DNA of 64,000 nt. It comes from Kluyvera intermedia. GTDB taxonomy: Bacteria > Pseudomonadota > Gammaproteobacteria > Enterobacterales > Enterobacteriaceae. The notes beneath the pieces are model-generated. The model searched no databases, was not told the origin of the DNA, and saw nothing but the letters and a program-made list of their open reading frames with translations. The stretch spans positions 1-64,000 of the forward strand of contig NZ_JAKCNS010000016.1 of NCBI RefSeq assembly GCF_021440345.1, given 5' to 3'. Shown one piece after another: positions 28,930-43,296 of this stretch. A program made the position numbers and the translations under genes. Positions within the stretch are counted from its first letter, which is position 1, and each line of letters opens with the position of its first letter.

Positions 28930-28961
28930 GGCCCCTGCCCATTAAACAGGGGCCTTTTTTT
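28930..28961 (+). terminator. intrinsic terminator after cutC
   Basis: GGCCCCTG and CAGGGGCC form an 8-bp GC-rich stem with a 9-base loop and a run of seven T residues. Confidence 0.93.
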
Positions 28962-29011
28962 ATCCGTCATATGTCAACCGGCTACGTCGGTGTACGCTGC
29001 CGGAAGAGGTA

Positions 29012-31154
<2,143 letters not shown>

Positions 31155-31205
31155 ACAAACTCCCTTTCTGTTGGCAGATGGCACCCATTATCATAGGTAT
31201 GAATG

Positions 31206-32024
31206 TCAGAAAAGAGAAGATTGTTGTGGAATAGAAGGTGCGTCACCTAACTCGGGCAGGGCGGTTTGCAGCGCCTGCCACAGCGAATGCACCAGCTCCG
31301 GCGCCTGGGCGATATCCGGGGTGTGCAAAAACAGGTAGGGGGTGGTGGTTTGTTGCCACTTCTGCAGTTTCTCGAGCCAGGGGGCAAACATCGCCTGATT
31401 TTGCGCCATCTCATCACTGCCGATAAACCGCACCATCGGCTGGCCGGCGGTGACGACCGCATGCACCGGCACTTTCGGCTTTTTACGCTGGGCGTCCATT
31501 ACCGCCTCATTGCGGGCAATTGCTGCATGAACCGGGCGACTATCGAGAATTACGCGGTTAACGCCGCGTTGATGCAGACCACGATTAAGCTGAAGCTCAT
31601 CATCGCCTTTGGCAAAAAACTGCGGGTGGCGCACTTCAACGCCGTAATGAAACGCTTTCGGCAAGCCATCGAGAAATGCCCACAGTGCTGGGAGATCGCG
31701 TGGGCCAAAGGTCGCGGGAAGCTGCAGCCAATACTGGCCGATTCGTTCATCAAGCGGTGACATGCGCTGGAAAAATTCCAGCGTCAGCGCGTCGCACTGG
31801 CGCAGCGCGGCCTGATGCGAAATGGTGGCCGGGAATTTAAAACAGAAACGAAAATTATCATCGGTCTGCGCCAGCCAGCGGGAGACAATCTCTGCTTTTG
31901 GCAGCGCGTACAGCGTGGTATTGCCCTCAACACAATTGAAGTGGCGGGCATACTCTTCAAGGCCTGTGATCCCCAGCCGCGCCCATTTGGGGTGCGACCA
32001 TTGCGGGAGCCCGAGATAAATCAT
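31206..32024 (-). CDS. yecE: DUF72 family protein YecE
   Basis: 272 residues, the E. coli length. DUF72 proteins have a TIM-barrel fold of unknown function. Typical parts are [12 protein letters not shown] at the start, [22 protein letters not shown] and [12 protein letters not shown]. The start overlaps the yecD stop by four bases (ATGA). Confidence 0.94.
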   Translation of the reverse strand: MIYLGLPQWSHPKWARLGITGLEEYARHFNCVEGNTTLYALPKAEIVSRWLAQTDDNFRFCFKFPATISHQAALRQCDALTLEFFQRMSPLDERIGQYWLQLPATFGPRDLPALWAFLDGLPKAFHYGVEVRHPQFFAKGDDELQLNRGLHQRGVNRVILDSRPVHAAIARNEAVMDAQRKKPKVPVHAVVTAGQPMVRFIGSDEMAQNQAMFAPWLEKLQKWQQTTTPYLFLHTPDIAQAPELVHSLWQALQTALPELGDAPSIPQQSSLF

Positions 32025-32587
32025 AGCGCTGCGAGGATCTCGTCGGTGCTGCGTACGCGAGCGATACGCGGGAAGATGTGCGTCATGCTGCCCTGGTGCT
32101 GCTCGGCGGAGGAGGCGCTGCAGGCATCTTCGGCGATGATCAGATTAAAGCCCAGTTCCCAGGCGTTACGGGCGGTAGATTCAACGCCGATGTTGGTGGA
32201 GATACCGCACAGAATAATGGTGTCGATGCCGCGGCGGCGCAGCTGCATTTCAAGATCGGTGCCGTAAAACGCGCCCCACTGACGCTTGGTGACTTCGATG
32301 TCGCTATCCTGTTTGCCCAGCGTAGAAGGATAGGTCCACCAGTTGTCCGGCAGCGCTTTCGCGGGTGCCGGTGCGTCAACCGGCTGTTTCAGCGCTTCGG
32401 CAAAATCAGCAGACCAGCCGACGCGAACCATCACCACCGGTGCCGAGGCGGCGCGGCATTTCTGCGCCAGGCGCGCAGCGCGGTCTACCACTTCGGTTGC
32501 CGTATGCGGGCCACCGGCAAAGGGCAGAATGCCTTCTTGCAGGTCAATCACCACCAGGGCGGTTTTGTTAGCGTCTAAATTCAGCAT
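32021..32587 (-). CDS. yecD: isochorismatase-family hydrolase YecD
   Basis: 188 residues from ATG 32587 ([17 protein letters not shown]), matching E. coli. Cysteine-hydrolase family: the Asp of VVIDLQEG, the Lys of [14 protein letters not shown] and the Cys of [15 protein letters not shown] form the expected catalytic triad. The substrate is not known. It is the first gene of the yecDE pair and diverges from aspS. Confidence 0.94.
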   Translation of the reverse strand: MLNLDANKTALVVIDLQEGILPFAGGPHTATEVVDRAARLAQKCRAASAPVVMVRVGWSADFAEALKQPVDAPAPAKALPDNWWTYPSTLGKQDSDIEVTKRQWGAFYGTDLEMQLRRRGIDTIILCGISTNIGVESTARNAWELGFNLIIAEDACSASSAEQHQGSMTHIFPRIARVRSTDEILAAL

Positions 32588-32722
32588 GGTTTTTCCTCTG
32601 TAAACGGGCTGTTGGCGCATACCTTACAATCGTCACCAGGTTATTGAGGGGATAATTATTGTTAATTTTTGTGAGCGTAAGCAATAAGCGTTCAGCTAAC
32701 AGGCGTATAAACCGCACTGGGC

Positions 32723-32751
32723 TTATCGTGAGCGAGAATTTCCAGTATAAT
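32723..32751 (+). promoter_or_regulatory. sigma70 promoter of aspS
   Basis: A perfect -10 TATAAT at 32746-32751 and a weak -35 TTATCG at 32723-32728 with 17-bp spacing, about 100 bp before aspS. Confidence 0.7.
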
Positions 32752-32853
32752 AGCCCCCTTTTTTCATCCAGTAGTGACATTCAGCTAAAGCTGCGACAGT
32801 TAAGCCTGCACGGCAGGCGACAATCCGCCGACGGCTAAGTTAAGGGATATCTC

Positions 32854-34641
32854 ATGCGTACAGAATATTGCGGACAGCTTCGACAGTCCCACGTTGGGCA
32901 GCAGGTGACTCTGTGTGGTTGGGTCAACCGTCGTCGTGATCTCGGCAGCCTCATTTTTATCGACATGCGCGACCGTGAAGGCATCGTTCAGGTATTCTTC
33001 GATCCGGATCGTGCGGATGCGTTGAAGTTAGCGTCTGAACTGCGTAACGAGTTCTGCATCCAGGTGACCGGCACCGTGCGTGCGCGTGATGAAAAAAACA
33101 TCAACGCGGAAATGGCAACCGGCGCGATTGAAGTTCTGGCGTCTGACCTGACCATCATCAACCGTTCAGAATCACTGCCGCTGGACTCCAACCACGTCAA
33201 CACCGAAGAAGCGCGTCTGAAATACCGCTACCTCGATCTGCGTCGTCCGGAAATGGCACAGCGTCTGAAAACCCGTGCGAAAATCACCAGCTTCGTACGT
33301 CGTTTTATGGATGACCACGGTTTCCTCGATATCGAAACCCCGATGCTGACCAAAGCGACGCCGGAAGGCGCGCGCGACTACCTCGTACCTTCCCGCGTAC
33401 ATAAAGGTAAATTCTACGCGCTGCCACAGTCTCCTCAGCTGTTCAAACAGCTGCTGATGATGTCTGGCTTCGACCGCTACTATCAGATAGTCAAATGCTT
33501 CCGTGACGAAGACCTGCGTGCTGACCGTCAACCTGAATTTACCCAGATCGACGTTGAAACTTCCTTTATGACTGCACCTCAGGTGCGCGAAGTGATGGAA
33601 GCGCTGGTTCGTCAGATGTGGCAGGAAGTGAAGGGCGTGGACCTGGGCGAATTCCCAATCATGACCTTTGCTGAAGCCGAACGCCGTTACGGTTCCGATA
33701 AACCGGATCTGCGTAACCCAATGGAACTGGTCGACGTTGCTGACCTGCTGAAATCCGTTGAGTTCGCGGTATTCTCCGGCCCGGCAAACGATCCGAAAGG
33801 CCGCGTTGCTGCGCTGCGCGTTCCGGGCGGTGCTTCTCTGACCCGTAAACTTATCGACGAATACGGCAACTTTGTGAAGATCTACGGCGCGAAAGGCCTG
33901 GCTTACATCAAAGTGACCGAGCGTGCGAAAGGCCTGGAAGGGATCAACAGCCCTGTAGCCAAGTTCCTGACGGCTGATATCGTTGAAGCGATTCTTGAGC
34001 GCACCGGCGCACAAGATGGCGACATGATCTTCTTCGGTGCAGACAACAAGAAAGTGGTTGCCGATGCGCTGGGCGCACTGCGTCTGAAGCTGGGTAAAGA
34101 TCTGAACCTGACCGACGAAAACATGTGGGCGCCGCTGTGGGTTATCGACTTCCCGATGTTTGAAGAAGACGGCGAAGGCGGCCTGACCGCAATGCACCAC
34201 CCGTTCACCTCACCGAAAGACATGACCGCTGATGAACTGAAAGCAGCGCCGGAAGATGCGGTGGCTAACGCTTACGATATGGTCATCAACGGCTATGAAG
34301 TGGGTGGCGGTTCTGTGCGTATCCACCGTGGCGACATGCAGCAGACCGTGTTTGGTATCCTGGGCATCAACGAACAGGAACAACGCGAGAAGTTTGGCTT
34401 CCTGCTCGACGCGCTGAAATACGGTACCCCGCCGCATGCAGGCCTGGCGTTTGGTCTGGACCGTCTGACCATGCTGCTGACCGGCACCGACAACATTCGT
34501 GATGTTATCGCCTTCCCGAAAACCACCGCGGCAGCTTGCCTGATGACCGAAGCACCAAGCTTCGCGAATCCAGCATCTCTGGGCGAACTGGGTATTCAGG
34601 TTGTGGCGAAAGAACCAAAAGAGTCGGCGGAGAACAAGTAA
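32854..34641 (+). CDS. aspS: aspartyl-tRNA synthetase
   Basis: Class II synthetase charging tRNA-Asp. It has 595 residues (E. coli 590); the extra residues are in the C-terminal tail. The N-terminal OB-fold anticodon domain contains [20 protein letters not shown]. Class II motif 2 is [18 protein letters not shown]. The bacterial GAD insertion spans about 290-420, and motif 3 is GLAFGLDRL near residue 530. Followed directly by nudB. Confidence 0.98.
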   Translation: MRTEYCGQLRQSHVGQQVTLCGWVNRRRDLGSLIFIDMRDREGIVQVFFDPDRADALKLASELRNEFCIQVTGTVRARDEKNINAEMATGAIEVLASDLTIINRSESLPLDSNHVNTEEARLKYRYLDLRRPEMAQRLKTRAKITSFVRRFMDDHGFLDIETPMLTKATPEGARDYLVPSRVHKGKFYALPQSPQLFKQLLMMSGFDRYYQIVKCFRDEDLRADRQPEFTQIDVETSFMTAPQVREVMEALVRQMWQEVKGVDLGEFPIMTFAEAERRYGSDKPDLRNPMELVDVADLLKSVEFAVFSGPANDPKGRVAALRVPGGASLTRKLIDEYGNFVKIYGAKGLAYIKVTERAKGLEGINSPVAKFLTADIVEAILERTGAQDGDMIFFGADNKKVVADALGALRLKLGKDLNLTDENMWAPLWVIDFPMFEEDGEGGLTAMHHPFTSPKDMTADELKAAPEDAVANAYDMVINGYEVGGGSVRIHRGDMQQTVFGILGINEQEQREKFGFLLDALKYGTPPHAGLAFGLDRLTMLLTGTDNIRDVIAFPKTTAAACLMTEAPSFANPASLGELGIQVVAKEPKESAENK

Positions 34642-34642
34642 T

Positions 34643-35086
34643 ATGCCATTCAAGCGGCCCGTCTCTATTCTGGTAGTGATTTACGCCCAGGATAGCAAAC
34701 GGGTGCTGATGTTGCAGCGACGCGACGATCCTGATTTCTGGCAGTCGGTTACCGGCAGCCTGGAAGAGGGGGAAACCGCGTCGCAGGCCGCCCTGCGCGA
34801 AGTAAAGGAAGAGGTCACTATTGACGTTGTTTCTGAGCAACTGACCTTGATGGACTGCCAGCGCACGGTGGAGTTTGAAATTTTTCAACATTTACGTCAT
34901 CGCTATGCCCCCGGCATTGAGCGCAACACAGAATCCTGGTTCTGCCTTGCGCTTCCTCACGAGCAGGAAATTGTGTTCACTGAACACCTGACCTACCAAT
35001 GGCTTGATGCGCCCGCTGCGGCGGCGCTCACCAAATCGTGGAGCAATCGGCAGGCGATTGAAGAATTTGTCATTAACGCTGCCTGA
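34643..35086 (+). CDS. nudB: dihydroneopterin triphosphate pyrophosphohydrolase NudB
   Basis: Nudix hydrolase acting early in folate synthesis on dihydroneopterin triphosphate. It has 147 residues (E. coli 150) from ATG 34643, one base after the aspS stop, with its ribosome site inside aspS. The Nudix box GSLEEGETASQAALREVKEEVTI is complete: Gly, the first Glu, and REVKEE. Confidence 0.96.
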   Translation: MPFKRPVSILVVIYAQDSKRVLMLQRRDDPDFWQSVTGSLEEGETASQAALREVKEEVTIDVVSEQLTLMDCQRTVEFEIFQHLRHRYAPGIERNTESWFCLALPHEQEIVFTEHLTYQWLDAPAAAALTKSWSNRQAIEEFVINAA

Positions 35087-35114
35087 AAGGGCATAGTTTT
35101 TTGGAGATATTTTT

Positions 35115-35858
35115 ATGGCAGGTCATAGTAAATGGGCCAACACCAGACATCGTAAAGCAGCGCAGGATTCTAAGCGCGGCAAAATCTTCACCAAGATCAT
35201 TCGTGAGCTGGTGACGGCGGCCAAACTTGGCGGCGGCGATCCGGATGCCAACCCACGTCTGCGTGCGGCAGTAGATAAAGCGCTGTCCAACAACATGACG
35301 CGTGACACCTTGAACCGTGCGATTGCGCGTGGTGTGGGCGGTGACGAAGACACGAACATGGAAACCATCATCTATGAAGGTTATGGTCCTGGCGGCACAG
35401 CGGTGATGATCGAATGTCTGTCTGACAACCGTAACCGTACCGTTGCCGATGTGCGTCACGCATTTACCAAAACCGGTGGCAACCTCGGTACCGACGGTTC
35501 CGTTGCTTATCTGTTCAGCAAAAAAGGCATCATCTCCTTTGAACAGGGCGATGAAGACACCATCATGGAAGCTGCGCTGGAAGCGGGTGCAGAAGACGTT
35601 GTGACCTTCGACGACGGCGCGATTGACGTCTATACCGCGTGGGAAGATATGGGCAAAGTGCGTGATGCACTGGAAGCGGCTGGTCTGAAAGCCGATGCGG
35701 CTGAAGTGTCTATGATCCCGTCTACCAAAGCGGACATGGATGCAGAGACTGCACCGAAGCTGCTGCGCCTTATCGACATGCTGGAAGACTGTGATGACGT
35801 GCAGGAAGTCTACCACAACGGCGAAATCTCTGACGAAGTTGCTGCTACCTTAGAATAA
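35115..35858 (+). CDS. yebC: YebC/TACO1 family protein
   Basis: Conserved cytoplasmic protein; YebC/PmpR/TACO1 members are described as transcription regulators and, more recently, as helpers of translation through poly-proline stretches. It has 247 residues (E. coli 246, one extra C-terminal Glu). Signature N-terminus [17 protein letters not shown], then [11 protein letters not shown] and [17 protein letters not shown]. It lies between nudB and ruvC, as in E. coli. Confidence 0.97.
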   Translation: MAGHSKWANTRHRKAAQDSKRGKIFTKIIRELVTAAKLGGGDPDANPRLRAAVDKALSNNMTRDTLNRAIARGVGGDEDTNMETIIYEGYGPGGTAVMIECLSDNRNRTVADVRHAFTKTGGNLGTDGSVAYLFSKKGIISFEQGDEDTIMEAALEAGAEDVVTFDDGAIDVYTAWEDMGKVRDALEAAGLKADAAEVSMIPSTKADMDAETAPKLLRLIDMLEDCDDVQEVYHNGEISDEVAATLE

Positions 35859-35892
35859 TGCGGCTGAGCCCTAACATAACAGGAGATGTGTG

Positions 35893-36414
35893 ATGTCTAT
35901 TATTCTCGGCATTGACCCGGGATCGCGCATCACCGGTTATGGCGTTATTCGTCAGGTTGGCCGCCAGCTAACCTACCTTGGCAGCGGATGTATTCGTACC
36001 AAGGTGGATGATTTACCGTCGCGCCTGAAGTTGATTTATGCGGGCGTGACGGAAATTATCACCCAGTTCCAGCCGGATTATTTTGCCATTGAGCAGGTCT
36101 TTATGGCCAAAAACGCCGATTCGGCGCTCAAGCTGGGGCAGGCGCGCGGCGTTGCTATTGTGGCCGCCACCAATCAGGATCTTCCCGTATTCGAATATGC
36201 CGCCCGGCAGGTCAAACAGACCGTCGTCGGGATTGGTAGCGCCGAAAAAAGCCAGGTTCAGCATATGGTGCGCACGCTGTTAAAGCTGCCCGCCAATCCG
36301 CAGGCGGACGCCGCCGATGCGCTAGCCATCGCCATTACCCACTGCCACGTCAGCCAGAATGCCATGCAAATGAGCGATACGCGGTTGAATTTAGCGCGCG
36401 GGCGATTACGATAA
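35893..36414 (+). CDS. ruvC: Holliday junction resolvase RuvC
   Basis: Dimeric endonuclease cutting Holliday junctions after RuvAB migration. It has 173 residues from ATG 35893 (AGGAG seven bases upstream; a GTG at 35890 adds one residue). The four acidic catalytic residues are in [15 protein letters not shown] and [11 protein letters not shown]. Unlike in many bacteria, ruvC is separated from ruvAB by a terminator, as in E. coli, where yebB lies near here; yebB is absent. Confidence 0.97.
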   Translation: MSIILGIDPGSRITGYGVIRQVGRQLTYLGSGCIRTKVDDLPSRLKLIYAGVTEIITQFQPDYFAIEQVFMAKNADSALKLGQARGVAIVAATNQDLPVFEYAARQVKQTVVGIGSAEKSQVQHMVRTLLKLPANPQADAADALAIAITHCHVSQNAMQMSDTRLNLARGRLR

Positions 36415-36423
36415 TGACAAATC

Positions 36424-36452
36424 AGGCTGGATAAACATCCAGCCTTTTTTTA
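36424..36452 (+). terminator. intrinsic terminator after ruvC
   Basis: AGGCTGGAT and ATCCAGCCT pair around an AAAC loop and are followed by seven T residues. Confidence 0.93.
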
Positions 36453-36495
36453 TGATAGCGCATTACCTTTTTAGCCCTTAACGCAGGAGCGTCAT

Positions 36496-37107
36496 GTGAT
36501 AGGCAGACTCAGAGGCATCATTCTCGAAAAACAACCCCCGCTGGTTCTTCTGGAAACGGGCGGGGTAGGCTATGAAGTGCATATGCCGATGACCTGTTTT
36601 TACGAGCTGCCGGAAGCTGGGCAGGAGGCAATTGTTTTCACCCACTTCGTGGTGCGTGAAGACGCGCAGCTGCTGTACGGTTTTAACAACAAGCAGGAAC
36701 GCACTCTGTTTAAAGAGCTGATTAAAACCAACGGCGTGGGGCCGAAGCTGGCGCTGGCGATCCTCTCCGGTATGTCGGCGCAGCAGTTCGTTAATGCGGT
36801 AGAGCGCGAAGAACTCGGCGCGCTGGTGAAATTGCCGGGTATCGGTAAGAAAACCGCTGAGCGTCTGATCGTTGAGATGAAAGACCGCTTCAAAGGCCTG
36901 CACGGCGATCTCTTTACTCCAGCCGCCGATCTGGTGCTGACCTCTCCGGCGGGGCCGGATAGCGATGATGCCGAGCAGGAAGCGGTTGCTGCGCTGGTGG
37001 CGCTGGGCTATAAACCTCAGGAAGCCAGCCGTATGGTCAGCAAGATTGCCCGTCCGGATGCCAGCAGCGAAACATTGATCCGCGAAGCGCTGCGCGCGGC
37101 GCTATGA
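36496..37107 (+). CDS. ruvA: Holliday junction branch-migration DNA-binding subunit RuvA
   Basis: Tetrameric junction-binding protein that loads RuvB. It has 203 residues, the E. coli length, from GTG 36496 with CAGGAG eight bases upstream. OB-fold domain I; two helix-hairpin-helix motifs ([11 protein letters not shown] and [16 protein letters not shown]); a flexible acidic linker (DSDDAEQE); and the domain III that contacts RuvB. No obvious LexA box is visible just upstream, although ruvAB is SOS-controlled in E. coli. Confidence 0.97.
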   Translation: MIGRLRGIILEKQPPLVLLETGGVGYEVHMPMTCFYELPEAGQEAIVFTHFVVREDAQLLYGFNNKQERTLFKELIKTNGVGPKLALAILSGMSAQQFVNAVEREELGALVKLPGIGKKTAERLIVEMKDRFKGLHGDLFTPAADLVLTSPAGPDSDDAEQEAVAALVALGYKPQEASRMVSKIARPDASSETLIREALRAAL

Positions 37108-37112
37108 GGTAA

Positions 37113-38126
<1,014 letters not shown>

Positions 38127-38133
38127 GCATAGT

Positions 38134-38232
38134 GTCGGATGACGCTGCTGACGCATCTTATCCGACCTACAGTTTACACCGCCGCGCCTGCTTATCACCG
38201 CCCGTAGGTCGGGCAAACGTAGCGCACCCGAC
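38134..38232. repeat. REP/BIME-like pair between ruvB and znuB
   Basis: Two imperfect palindromes of REP type lie between the convergent genes. The first is 38134-38166 (GTCGGATGACGC...TTATCCGAC). The second is about 38208-38231 (GTCGGGC...GCACCCGAC). The paired units and intergenic position fit enterobacterial BIMEs, which can stabilise mRNA ends or bind gyrase. Confidence 0.75.
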
Positions 38233-38244
38233 GATACGGTGTAT

Positions 38245-39030
38245 TCAGTTCGCCTGTTTTTTCATCATACTGAAAATAAACAGCAGCGCGGCGCACAGAA
38301 CGACTGAAGGGCCCGCAGGCGTGTCGTAGAACGCTGAGAAGGTCAGCCCGCCGGTGACGGCAATCATCCCCATTCCTACCGCTATTCCCGCCATCTGTTC
38401 CGGCGTACGCGCAAAACGACGCGCCGTTGCCGCCGGGATAATCAGCAACGAAGTAATAATCAACGCTCCAACAAACTTCATCGCCACGCCGATGGTGAGT
38501 GCGGTCACGAGCATCAGCAGCAGCTTCACGCGCTGAAGCTTCACGCCGTCCACAAATGCCAAATCCGGACTAATGGTCATCGACAGCAGATTACGCCATT
38601 GCCAGAAAAGAATCGCCAGCACCACCACTACGCCGAGCGCAATGGAAATAAGGTCCTGTGGCGTCACGGCGAGCAGATCGCCAAACAGATAGGCCATCAG
38701 GTCAACCCGGACGTTTGACATCAGACTGACCACGACCAGACCCAGCGACAGCGCACTGTGCGCCATAATCCCCAGCAGGGTATCAATCGCCAGGTGAGGG
38801 CGTTTTTCCAGCCATACCAGCCCGGCTGCCAGCAGCAGCGTGACCGCGATGACCGCATAGAAAGGATTGACATCCAGCAGTAGGCCGAAGGCCACCCCCA
38901 ATAACGACGCATGGGCGAGGGTATCGCCGAAATAGGACATTCGACGCCAGACCACAAACGAGCCCAGCGGGCCGGCAGCACACGCCAGCATCATTCCGGC
39001 AAGCCAGCCGGGAAGTAAAATTTCAATCAT
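38245..39030 (-). CDS. znuB: zinc ABC transporter permease ZnuB
   Basis: Membrane subunit of the high-affinity Zn(II) importer, 261 residues (E. coli 261). About eight hydrophobic helices; the ABC-3 permease signature [15 protein letters not shown] (about 35-50) contacts ZnuC. Its start overlaps the znuC stop by four bases. Confidence 0.97.
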   Translation of the reverse strand: MIEILLPGWLAGMMLACAAGPLGSFVVWRRMSYFGDTLAHASLLGVAFGLLLDVNPFYAVIAVTLLLAAGLVWLEKRPHLAIDTLLGIMAHSALSLGLVVVSLMSNVRVDLMAYLFGDLLAVTPQDLISIALGVVVVLAILFWQWRNLLSMTISPDLAFVDGVKLQRVKLLLMLVTALTIGVAMKFVGALIITSLLIIPAATARRFARTPEQMAGIAVGMGMIAVTGGLTFSAFYDTPAGPSVVLCAALLFIFSMMKKQAN

Positions 39031-39782
39031 GACTGCCCATTTCCCCGACGCAAAATAATACGGCCCTGTAAATCATGGCGATGGTTATGCTGATGGCGAT
39101 AAATCCCCAGCTGTTCGGCACCGCGTGGACCAAACATCGAGATAAATTCCGGATGCATCGAAACCACATCCGGCGTGCCGGAGCAGCAGATATGGTGATT
39201 TAGACATAGAACCTCATCCGTTTTAGCCATCACCAGATGCAGGTCATGAGACACCATCAGCACCGCGCAGTTGAGCTCCTGACGCAGTTGGTTAATGAGG
39301 TCATACAGCGCAACCTGGCCGTTAACGTCAACGCCCTGGGTCGGTTCATCAAGAACCAGTAACTGCGGTTTATTCAGCAACGCACGCGCCAGCAGCACAC
39401 GCTGGGTTTCACCACCAGAGAGCTTCTGCATTGGTGCATCCTGAAGATGGGCGGCCTGAACGCGCATCAGCGCAGGGAGGATATCCTCTTTACGCGTTGC
39501 GGGATGTAAACGTAAAAAACGCTTGACGGTCAGCGGCAATGTCGCGTCCAGGTGTAATTTTTGCGGTACGTAGCCAATGCGTAGCTGTTTATCGCGGATG
39601 ACAACGCCTTCGCTGGGTGCTACCAGGCCGAGGACCACGCGCACCAGCGTCGATTTGCCGGCACCATTAGGACCAAGCAGCGTCAGAATGCGGCCTGGCT
39701 TGAGATTCAGCGAGATGTCAGAGAGCACCCGGCGTTGGCCGAAGGTGACTGCAACATTTTCCAGAGATACAAGATTTGTCAT
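39027..39782 (-). CDS. znuC: zinc ABC transporter ATPase ZnuC
   Basis: ATP-binding subunit, 251 residues from ATG 39782 ([10 protein letters not shown]), the E. coli length; the six-residue upstream extension is unconserved. Walker [13 protein letters not shown] signature LSGGETQRV, Walker [10 protein letters not shown]. The His-rich tail [10 protein letters not shown] is typical of ZnuC. Divergent from znuA. Confidence 0.97.
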   Translation of the reverse strand: MTNLVSLENVAVTFGQRRVLSDISLNLKPGRILTLLGPNGAGKSTLVRVVLGLVAPSEGVVIRDKQLRIGYVPQKLHLDATLPLTVKRFLRLHPATRKEDILPALMRVQAAHLQDAPMQKLSGGETQRVLLARALLNKPQLLVLDEPTQGVDVNGQVALYDLINQLRQELNCAVLMVSHDLHLVMAKTDEVLCLNHHICCSGTPDVVSMHPEFISMFGPRGAEQLGIYRHQHNHRHDLQGRIILRRGNGQS

Positions 39783-39806
39783 AGCAATTAGGGGTTGCAC
39801 AAGATA

Positions 39807-39827
39807 GTGAATGTTATAATATCACAC
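39807..39827. promoter_or_regulatory. Zur operator between znuC and znuA
   Basis: GTGAATGTTATAATATCACAC lies midway between the divergent starts and closely resembles the E. coli znu Zur box (A/T-rich palindrome around TGTTATAATATCAC). Zn-bound Zur should repress both directions. Confidence 0.88.
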
Positions 39828-39859
39828 ATCTCTTATTCATTTCGATTATCAGACGCATA

Positions 39860-40819
39860 ATGTTACAGAAAAATACGCTTCTTTTCGCAGCTTTATCCGC
39901 TGCACTTTGGGGAACGGCAGCACAGAGTGCTGATGCCGCCGTTGTGACGTCGCTCAAGCCGTTGGGATTCATCGCTGCCGCGATTGCTGACGGGGTAACA
40001 GAGACCCAGGTATTGCTGCCTGACGGTGCCTCTGAACATGATTATTCATTGCGTCAATCTGATGCAAAACGCTTACAGAACGCGGACTTAGTGGTTTGGA
40101 TTGGTCCAGAAATGGAAGCGTTCATGGACAAGTCAACGCAAAGCATTCCTGATGCGAAAAAAGTGACTATCGCCCAGCTTGACGGGGTGAAACCGTTACT
40201 CATGAAGGGGGCTGATGATGACGATGACGATCACGGTGCCGAGGGTGGACATGACCATGCCCACGCGGAAAAAGGTGACGAGCATCACCATCACGGCGAT
40301 TACAACATGCATTTGTGGCTTTCCCCAGAGATAGCGCGGCTGTCAGCGGTTGCAATCCATGACAAATTAGTGGAACTTATGCCCCAGAGTCGAGCCCGGC
40401 TTGACGCCAACCTGAAGGATTTTGAGGCCAATCTGGCCACGACCGATAAACAGGTTGCGAACGAGCTGGCATCGGTGAAAGGAAAAGGGTATTTCGTTTT
40501 TCATGACGCCTATGGTTACTACGAAAAACACTACGGTTTGACCCCACTTGGGCACTTTACCGTGAACCCTGAGATCCAACCCGGTGCGCAGCGTTTACAT
40601 CAAATAAGAACACAGTTGGTTGAGCAAAAAGCAACCTGCGTTTTTGCTGAGCCACAATTCAGGCCCGCTGTCGTTGAATCTGTCGCGCGGGGAACCACCG
40701 TCCGCATGGGAACGTTGGATCCTCTCGGCACCAATATACAGCTGAGTAAAGAGAGCTATCCGGCGTTTCTGACTCAACTGGCGACCCAGTATGCGAGCTG
40801 CCTGAAAGGAGATAAGTAA
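39860..40819 (+). CDS. znuA: periplasmic zinc-binding protein ZnuA
   Basis: Substrate-binding protein of the Zn(II) importer, 319 residues with a signal peptide ending AQSADA. Cluster 9 SBP fold: [10 protein letters not shown] carries the first ligand His, NMHLWLSPE the second, and [14 protein letters not shown] the third. A charged His/Asp-rich loop of about 40 residues ([19 protein letters not shown] and following) precedes the second ligand. It is somewhat longer than in E. coli and is typical of Zn-specific members. Confidence 0.97.
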   Translation: MLQKNTLLFAALSAALWGTAAQSADAAVVTSLKPLGFIAAAIADGVTETQVLLPDGASEHDYSLRQSDAKRLQNADLVVWIGPEMEAFMDKSTQSIPDAKKVTIAQLDGVKPLLMKGADDDDDDHGAEGGHDHAHAEKGDEHHHHGDYNMHLWLSPEIARLSAVAIHDKLVELMPQSRARLDANLKDFEANLATTDKQVANELASVKGKGYFVFHDAYGYYEKHYGLTPLGHFTVNPEIQPGAQRLHQIRTQLVEQKATCVFAEPQFRPAVVESVARGTTVRMGTLDPLGTNIQLSKESYPAFLTQLATQYASCLKGDK

Positions 40820-40831
40820 GGAAGTGAATAC

Positions 40832-42151
40832 GTGCAGCAGATAGCCCGCTCTGTCGCTCTGGCATTTAATAATTTGCCGCGGCCCCACCGCGTTATGCTG
40901 GGGTCACTGACCGTTCTCACACTGGCCGTCGCTGTCTGGCGGCCATACGTTTATCACCCAACCTCCTCACCGGTCATCCGGACTATCGAGCTGGAGAAAA
41001 AAGAGATCCGCTCTCTGTTACCCGAGGCCAGCGAACCTATCGATCAGTCCGCTCAGGAAGACGAAGCGATTCCTCAGGATGAACTGGACGACAAAGCCGA
41101 TAACGAAACGGGCGTGCATGAATATGTGGTATCCACGGGCGATACCCTTAGCAGCATCCTGAATCAGTACGGTATTGATATGGGCAATATCAGCCAGCTT
41201 GCAGCGGCGGATAAAGACCTGAAAAACATGAAAGTCGGTCAGCAGCTCTCCTGGACACTGAACGATGACGGCGACCTCCAGCGTCTGACGTGGGAAATGT
41301 CGCGCCGTGAAACCCGCACCTACGATCGCGTTGCCAATGGCTTTAAAATGAGCAGCGAGATGCAGCAGGGCGACTGGGTTAACAGCCTGGTGAAAGGGAC
41401 CGTTGGCGGCAGCTTTGTCTCCAGCGCCGTGAATGCCGGGTTAACCAGCGTTGAAGCTAGCGCGGTTATCAAAGCCATGCAGTGGCAGATGGACTTCCGT
41501 AAGCTGAAAAAAGGCGACGAATTCTCAGTACTGATGTCGCGTGAAATGCTGGATGGTAAGCGCGAGCAAAGCCAGCTGCTGGGCGTGCGTTTGCGTTCAG
41601 ACGGCAAAGATTATTACGCGATTCGCGCAGAAGACGGTAAGTTCTACGACCGCAACGGTACGGGGCTGGCGAAGGGCTTCCTGCGCTTCCCAACCGCGCG
41701 CCAGTTCCGCGTGTCGTCCAACTTTAACCCGCGTCGTCTGAACCCCGTTACCGGACGCGTTGCGCCGCACCGTGGCGTGGATTTTGCGATGCCGCAAGGG
41801 ACGCCGGTTCTGGCGGTCGGCGATGGCGAAGTGGTAGTAGCGAAGCGCAGCGGCGCGGCAGGTTACTACGTAGCGGTCCGTCACGGTCGTACCTACACCA
41901 CTCGTTATATGCACCTGCGTAAGCTGTTGGTGAAACCGGGTCAGAAGGTGAAACGTGGGGATCGTATTGCGCTGTCTGGCAATACCGGTCGTTCAACCGG
42001 GCCGCATCTGCACTATGAAGTATGGCTTAACCAGCAGGCGGTGAATCCGCTGACGGCCAAGCTGCCGCGTACCGAAGGGCTGACCGGCTCCGACCGTACC
42101 GACTATCTGGCCCAGGTGAAGCAAGTCTTACCGCAGCTGCGTTTCGACTGA
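40832..42151 (+). CDS. mepM: murein DD-endopeptidase MepM
   Basis: Zn-dependent endopeptidase that cuts D-Ala-mDAP cross-links to allow murein growth. It has 439 residues (E. coli 440) from GTG 40832, 12 bp after znuA. N-terminal membrane anchor (about 20-38), an Opacity-associated/LysM-like part (EYVVSTGDTLSSIL), then the LytM/M23 domain with HxxxD (HRGVDFA) and HLH (GPHLHYEVW). Co-directional with znuA. Confidence 0.96.
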   Translation: MQQIARSVALAFNNLPRPHRVMLGSLTVLTLAVAVWRPYVYHPTSSPVIRTIELEKKEIRSLLPEASEPIDQSAQEDEAIPQDELDDKADNETGVHEYVVSTGDTLSSILNQYGIDMGNISQLAAADKDLKNMKVGQQLSWTLNDDGDLQRLTWEMSRRETRTYDRVANGFKMSSEMQQGDWVNSLVKGTVGGSFVSSAVNAGLTSVEASAVIKAMQWQMDFRKLKKGDEFSVLMSREMLDGKREQSQLLGVRLRSDGKDYYAIRAEDGKFYDRNGTGLAKGFLRFPTARQFRVSSNFNPRRLNPVTGRVAPHRGVDFAMPQGTPVLAVGDGEVVVAKRSGAAGYYVAVRHGRTYTTRYMHLRKLLVKPGQKVKRGDRIALSGNTGRSTGPHLHYEVWLNQQAVNPLTAKLPRTEGLTGSDRTDYLAQVKQVLPQLRFD

Positions 42152-42176
42152 TATCGCCTAAGAAACAGACGTTCAG

Positions 42177-42210
42177 AGCCGGTGCTTTCTTAGCACCGGC
42201 TTTTTCTTTT
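42177..42210 (+). terminator. intrinsic terminator after mepM
   Basis: AGCCGGTGCT and AGCACCGGCT form a 10-bp stem followed by TTTTCTTTT. Confidence 0.93.
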
Positions 42211-42281
42211 GTGTGAACCCCCCGCGCTCGCTACACTATCTGATTATCTGCACCACCCGATGATTCGAACCAGGAACAGGC

Positions 42282-43259
42282 ATGGAAACGAAGAAAAATA
42301 ATAGTGAATACATTCCCGAGTTTGAGAAATCTTTTCGCCATCCGCGCTACTGGGGCGCCTGGCTAGGCGTACTGGCTTTTGCTGGTATCGCTTACATCCC
42401 GGCAAAAATTCGCGACCCGCTGTTGGGGAAACTCGGCCGACTGGCCGGGAAATATGGCCGAAGTGCGCGTCGTCGCGCGCAGATTAACCTGCTTTACTGC
42501 TTCCCGGAAAAAAGCGAAGCCGAGCGGGAAGCTATTATCGATGAGATGTTCGCAACTGCGCCGCAGGCGATGGTGATGATGGCTGAGCTGGCGCTGAAAG
42601 GGCCGGAAAAAATTCTGCCGCGCCTCGATTGGCAGGGGCAGGAGATTATTGATGAAATGCGCCGCAACGGCGAGAACGTTATCTTCCTGGTGCCGCACGG
42701 CTGGGGCGTGGATATTCCGGCGATGGTGATGGCCTCTCAGGGACAGAAGATGGCGGCGATGTTCCATAATCAGGGCAACAAGGTTTTCGACTTCGTATGG
42801 AATACCGTGCGTCGCCGCTTTGGTGGTCGACTGCACGCGCGAAATGACGGTATTAAACCGTTTATTCAGTCGGTGCGTCAGGGCTACTGGGGCTATTATC
42901 TGCCGGACCAGGATCATGGCCCGGAGCACAGCGAGTTTGTCGATTTCTTTGCCACCTATAAAGCCACGCTGCCGGCGATTGGCCGCCTGATGAAAGTGTG
43001 CCGCGCGCGCGTGGTGCCCCTGTTCCCGGTCTATAACGGCAAAACGCACCGTTTAACGATTCTGGTGCGCCCACCGATGGATGACCTGCTGGAAGCCGAT
43101 GACAACACCATTGCGCGTCGAATGAACGAGGAAGTGGAAATCTTCGTTGGCCCGCATACCGAGCAGTACACGTGGATCCTGAAATTGCTGAAGACGCGTA
43201 AGCCGGGTGAAACGGAGCCGTATCAGCGTAAAGAGCTGTATCCGAAGAAAAAGAAATAG
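42282..43259 (+). CDS. lpxM: lipid A myristoyl-ACP acyltransferase LpxM
   Basis: Adds the final secondary acyl chain to lipid A at the inner membrane. It has 325 residues (E. coli 323). One N-terminal hydrophobic segment (about 25-42). The catalytic HX4D motif is in [10 protein letters not shown] (about 139-148), with downstream [18 protein letters not shown]. Same order mepM-lpxM-pykA as E. coli. A second late acyltransferase of LpxP type lies at 59.5 kb. Confidence 0.96.
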   Translation: METKKNNSEYIPEFEKSFRHPRYWGAWLGVLAFAGIAYIPAKIRDPLLGKLGRLAGKYGRSARRRAQINLLYCFPEKSEAEREAIIDEMFATAPQAMVMMAELALKGPEKILPRLDWQGQEIIDEMRRNGENVIFLVPHGWGVDIPAMVMASQGQKMAAMFHNQGNKVFDFVWNTVRRRFGGRLHARNDGIKPFIQSVRQGYWGYYLPDQDHGPEHSEFVDFFATYKATLPAIGRLMKVCRARVVPLFPVYNGKTHRLTILVRPPMDDLLEADDNTIARRMNEEVEIFVGPHTEQYTWILKLLKTRKPGETEPYQRKELYPKKKK

Positions 43260-43296
43260 CACGTGTCAACGCTATTCAGGACGGGTCAACAACAAT

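Noticed and set aside
33172-34200. 342-codon minus-strand frame opposite aspS
   Set aside because: Antisense shadow of a highly conserved synthetase gene; Phe/Val/His-rich with no family signature.
42258-42285. tRNA-like T-arm sequence GGTTCGAATC on the minus strand before lpxM
   Set aside because: No complementary T-stem, anticodon arm or acceptor stem can be drawn; it is chance similarity.
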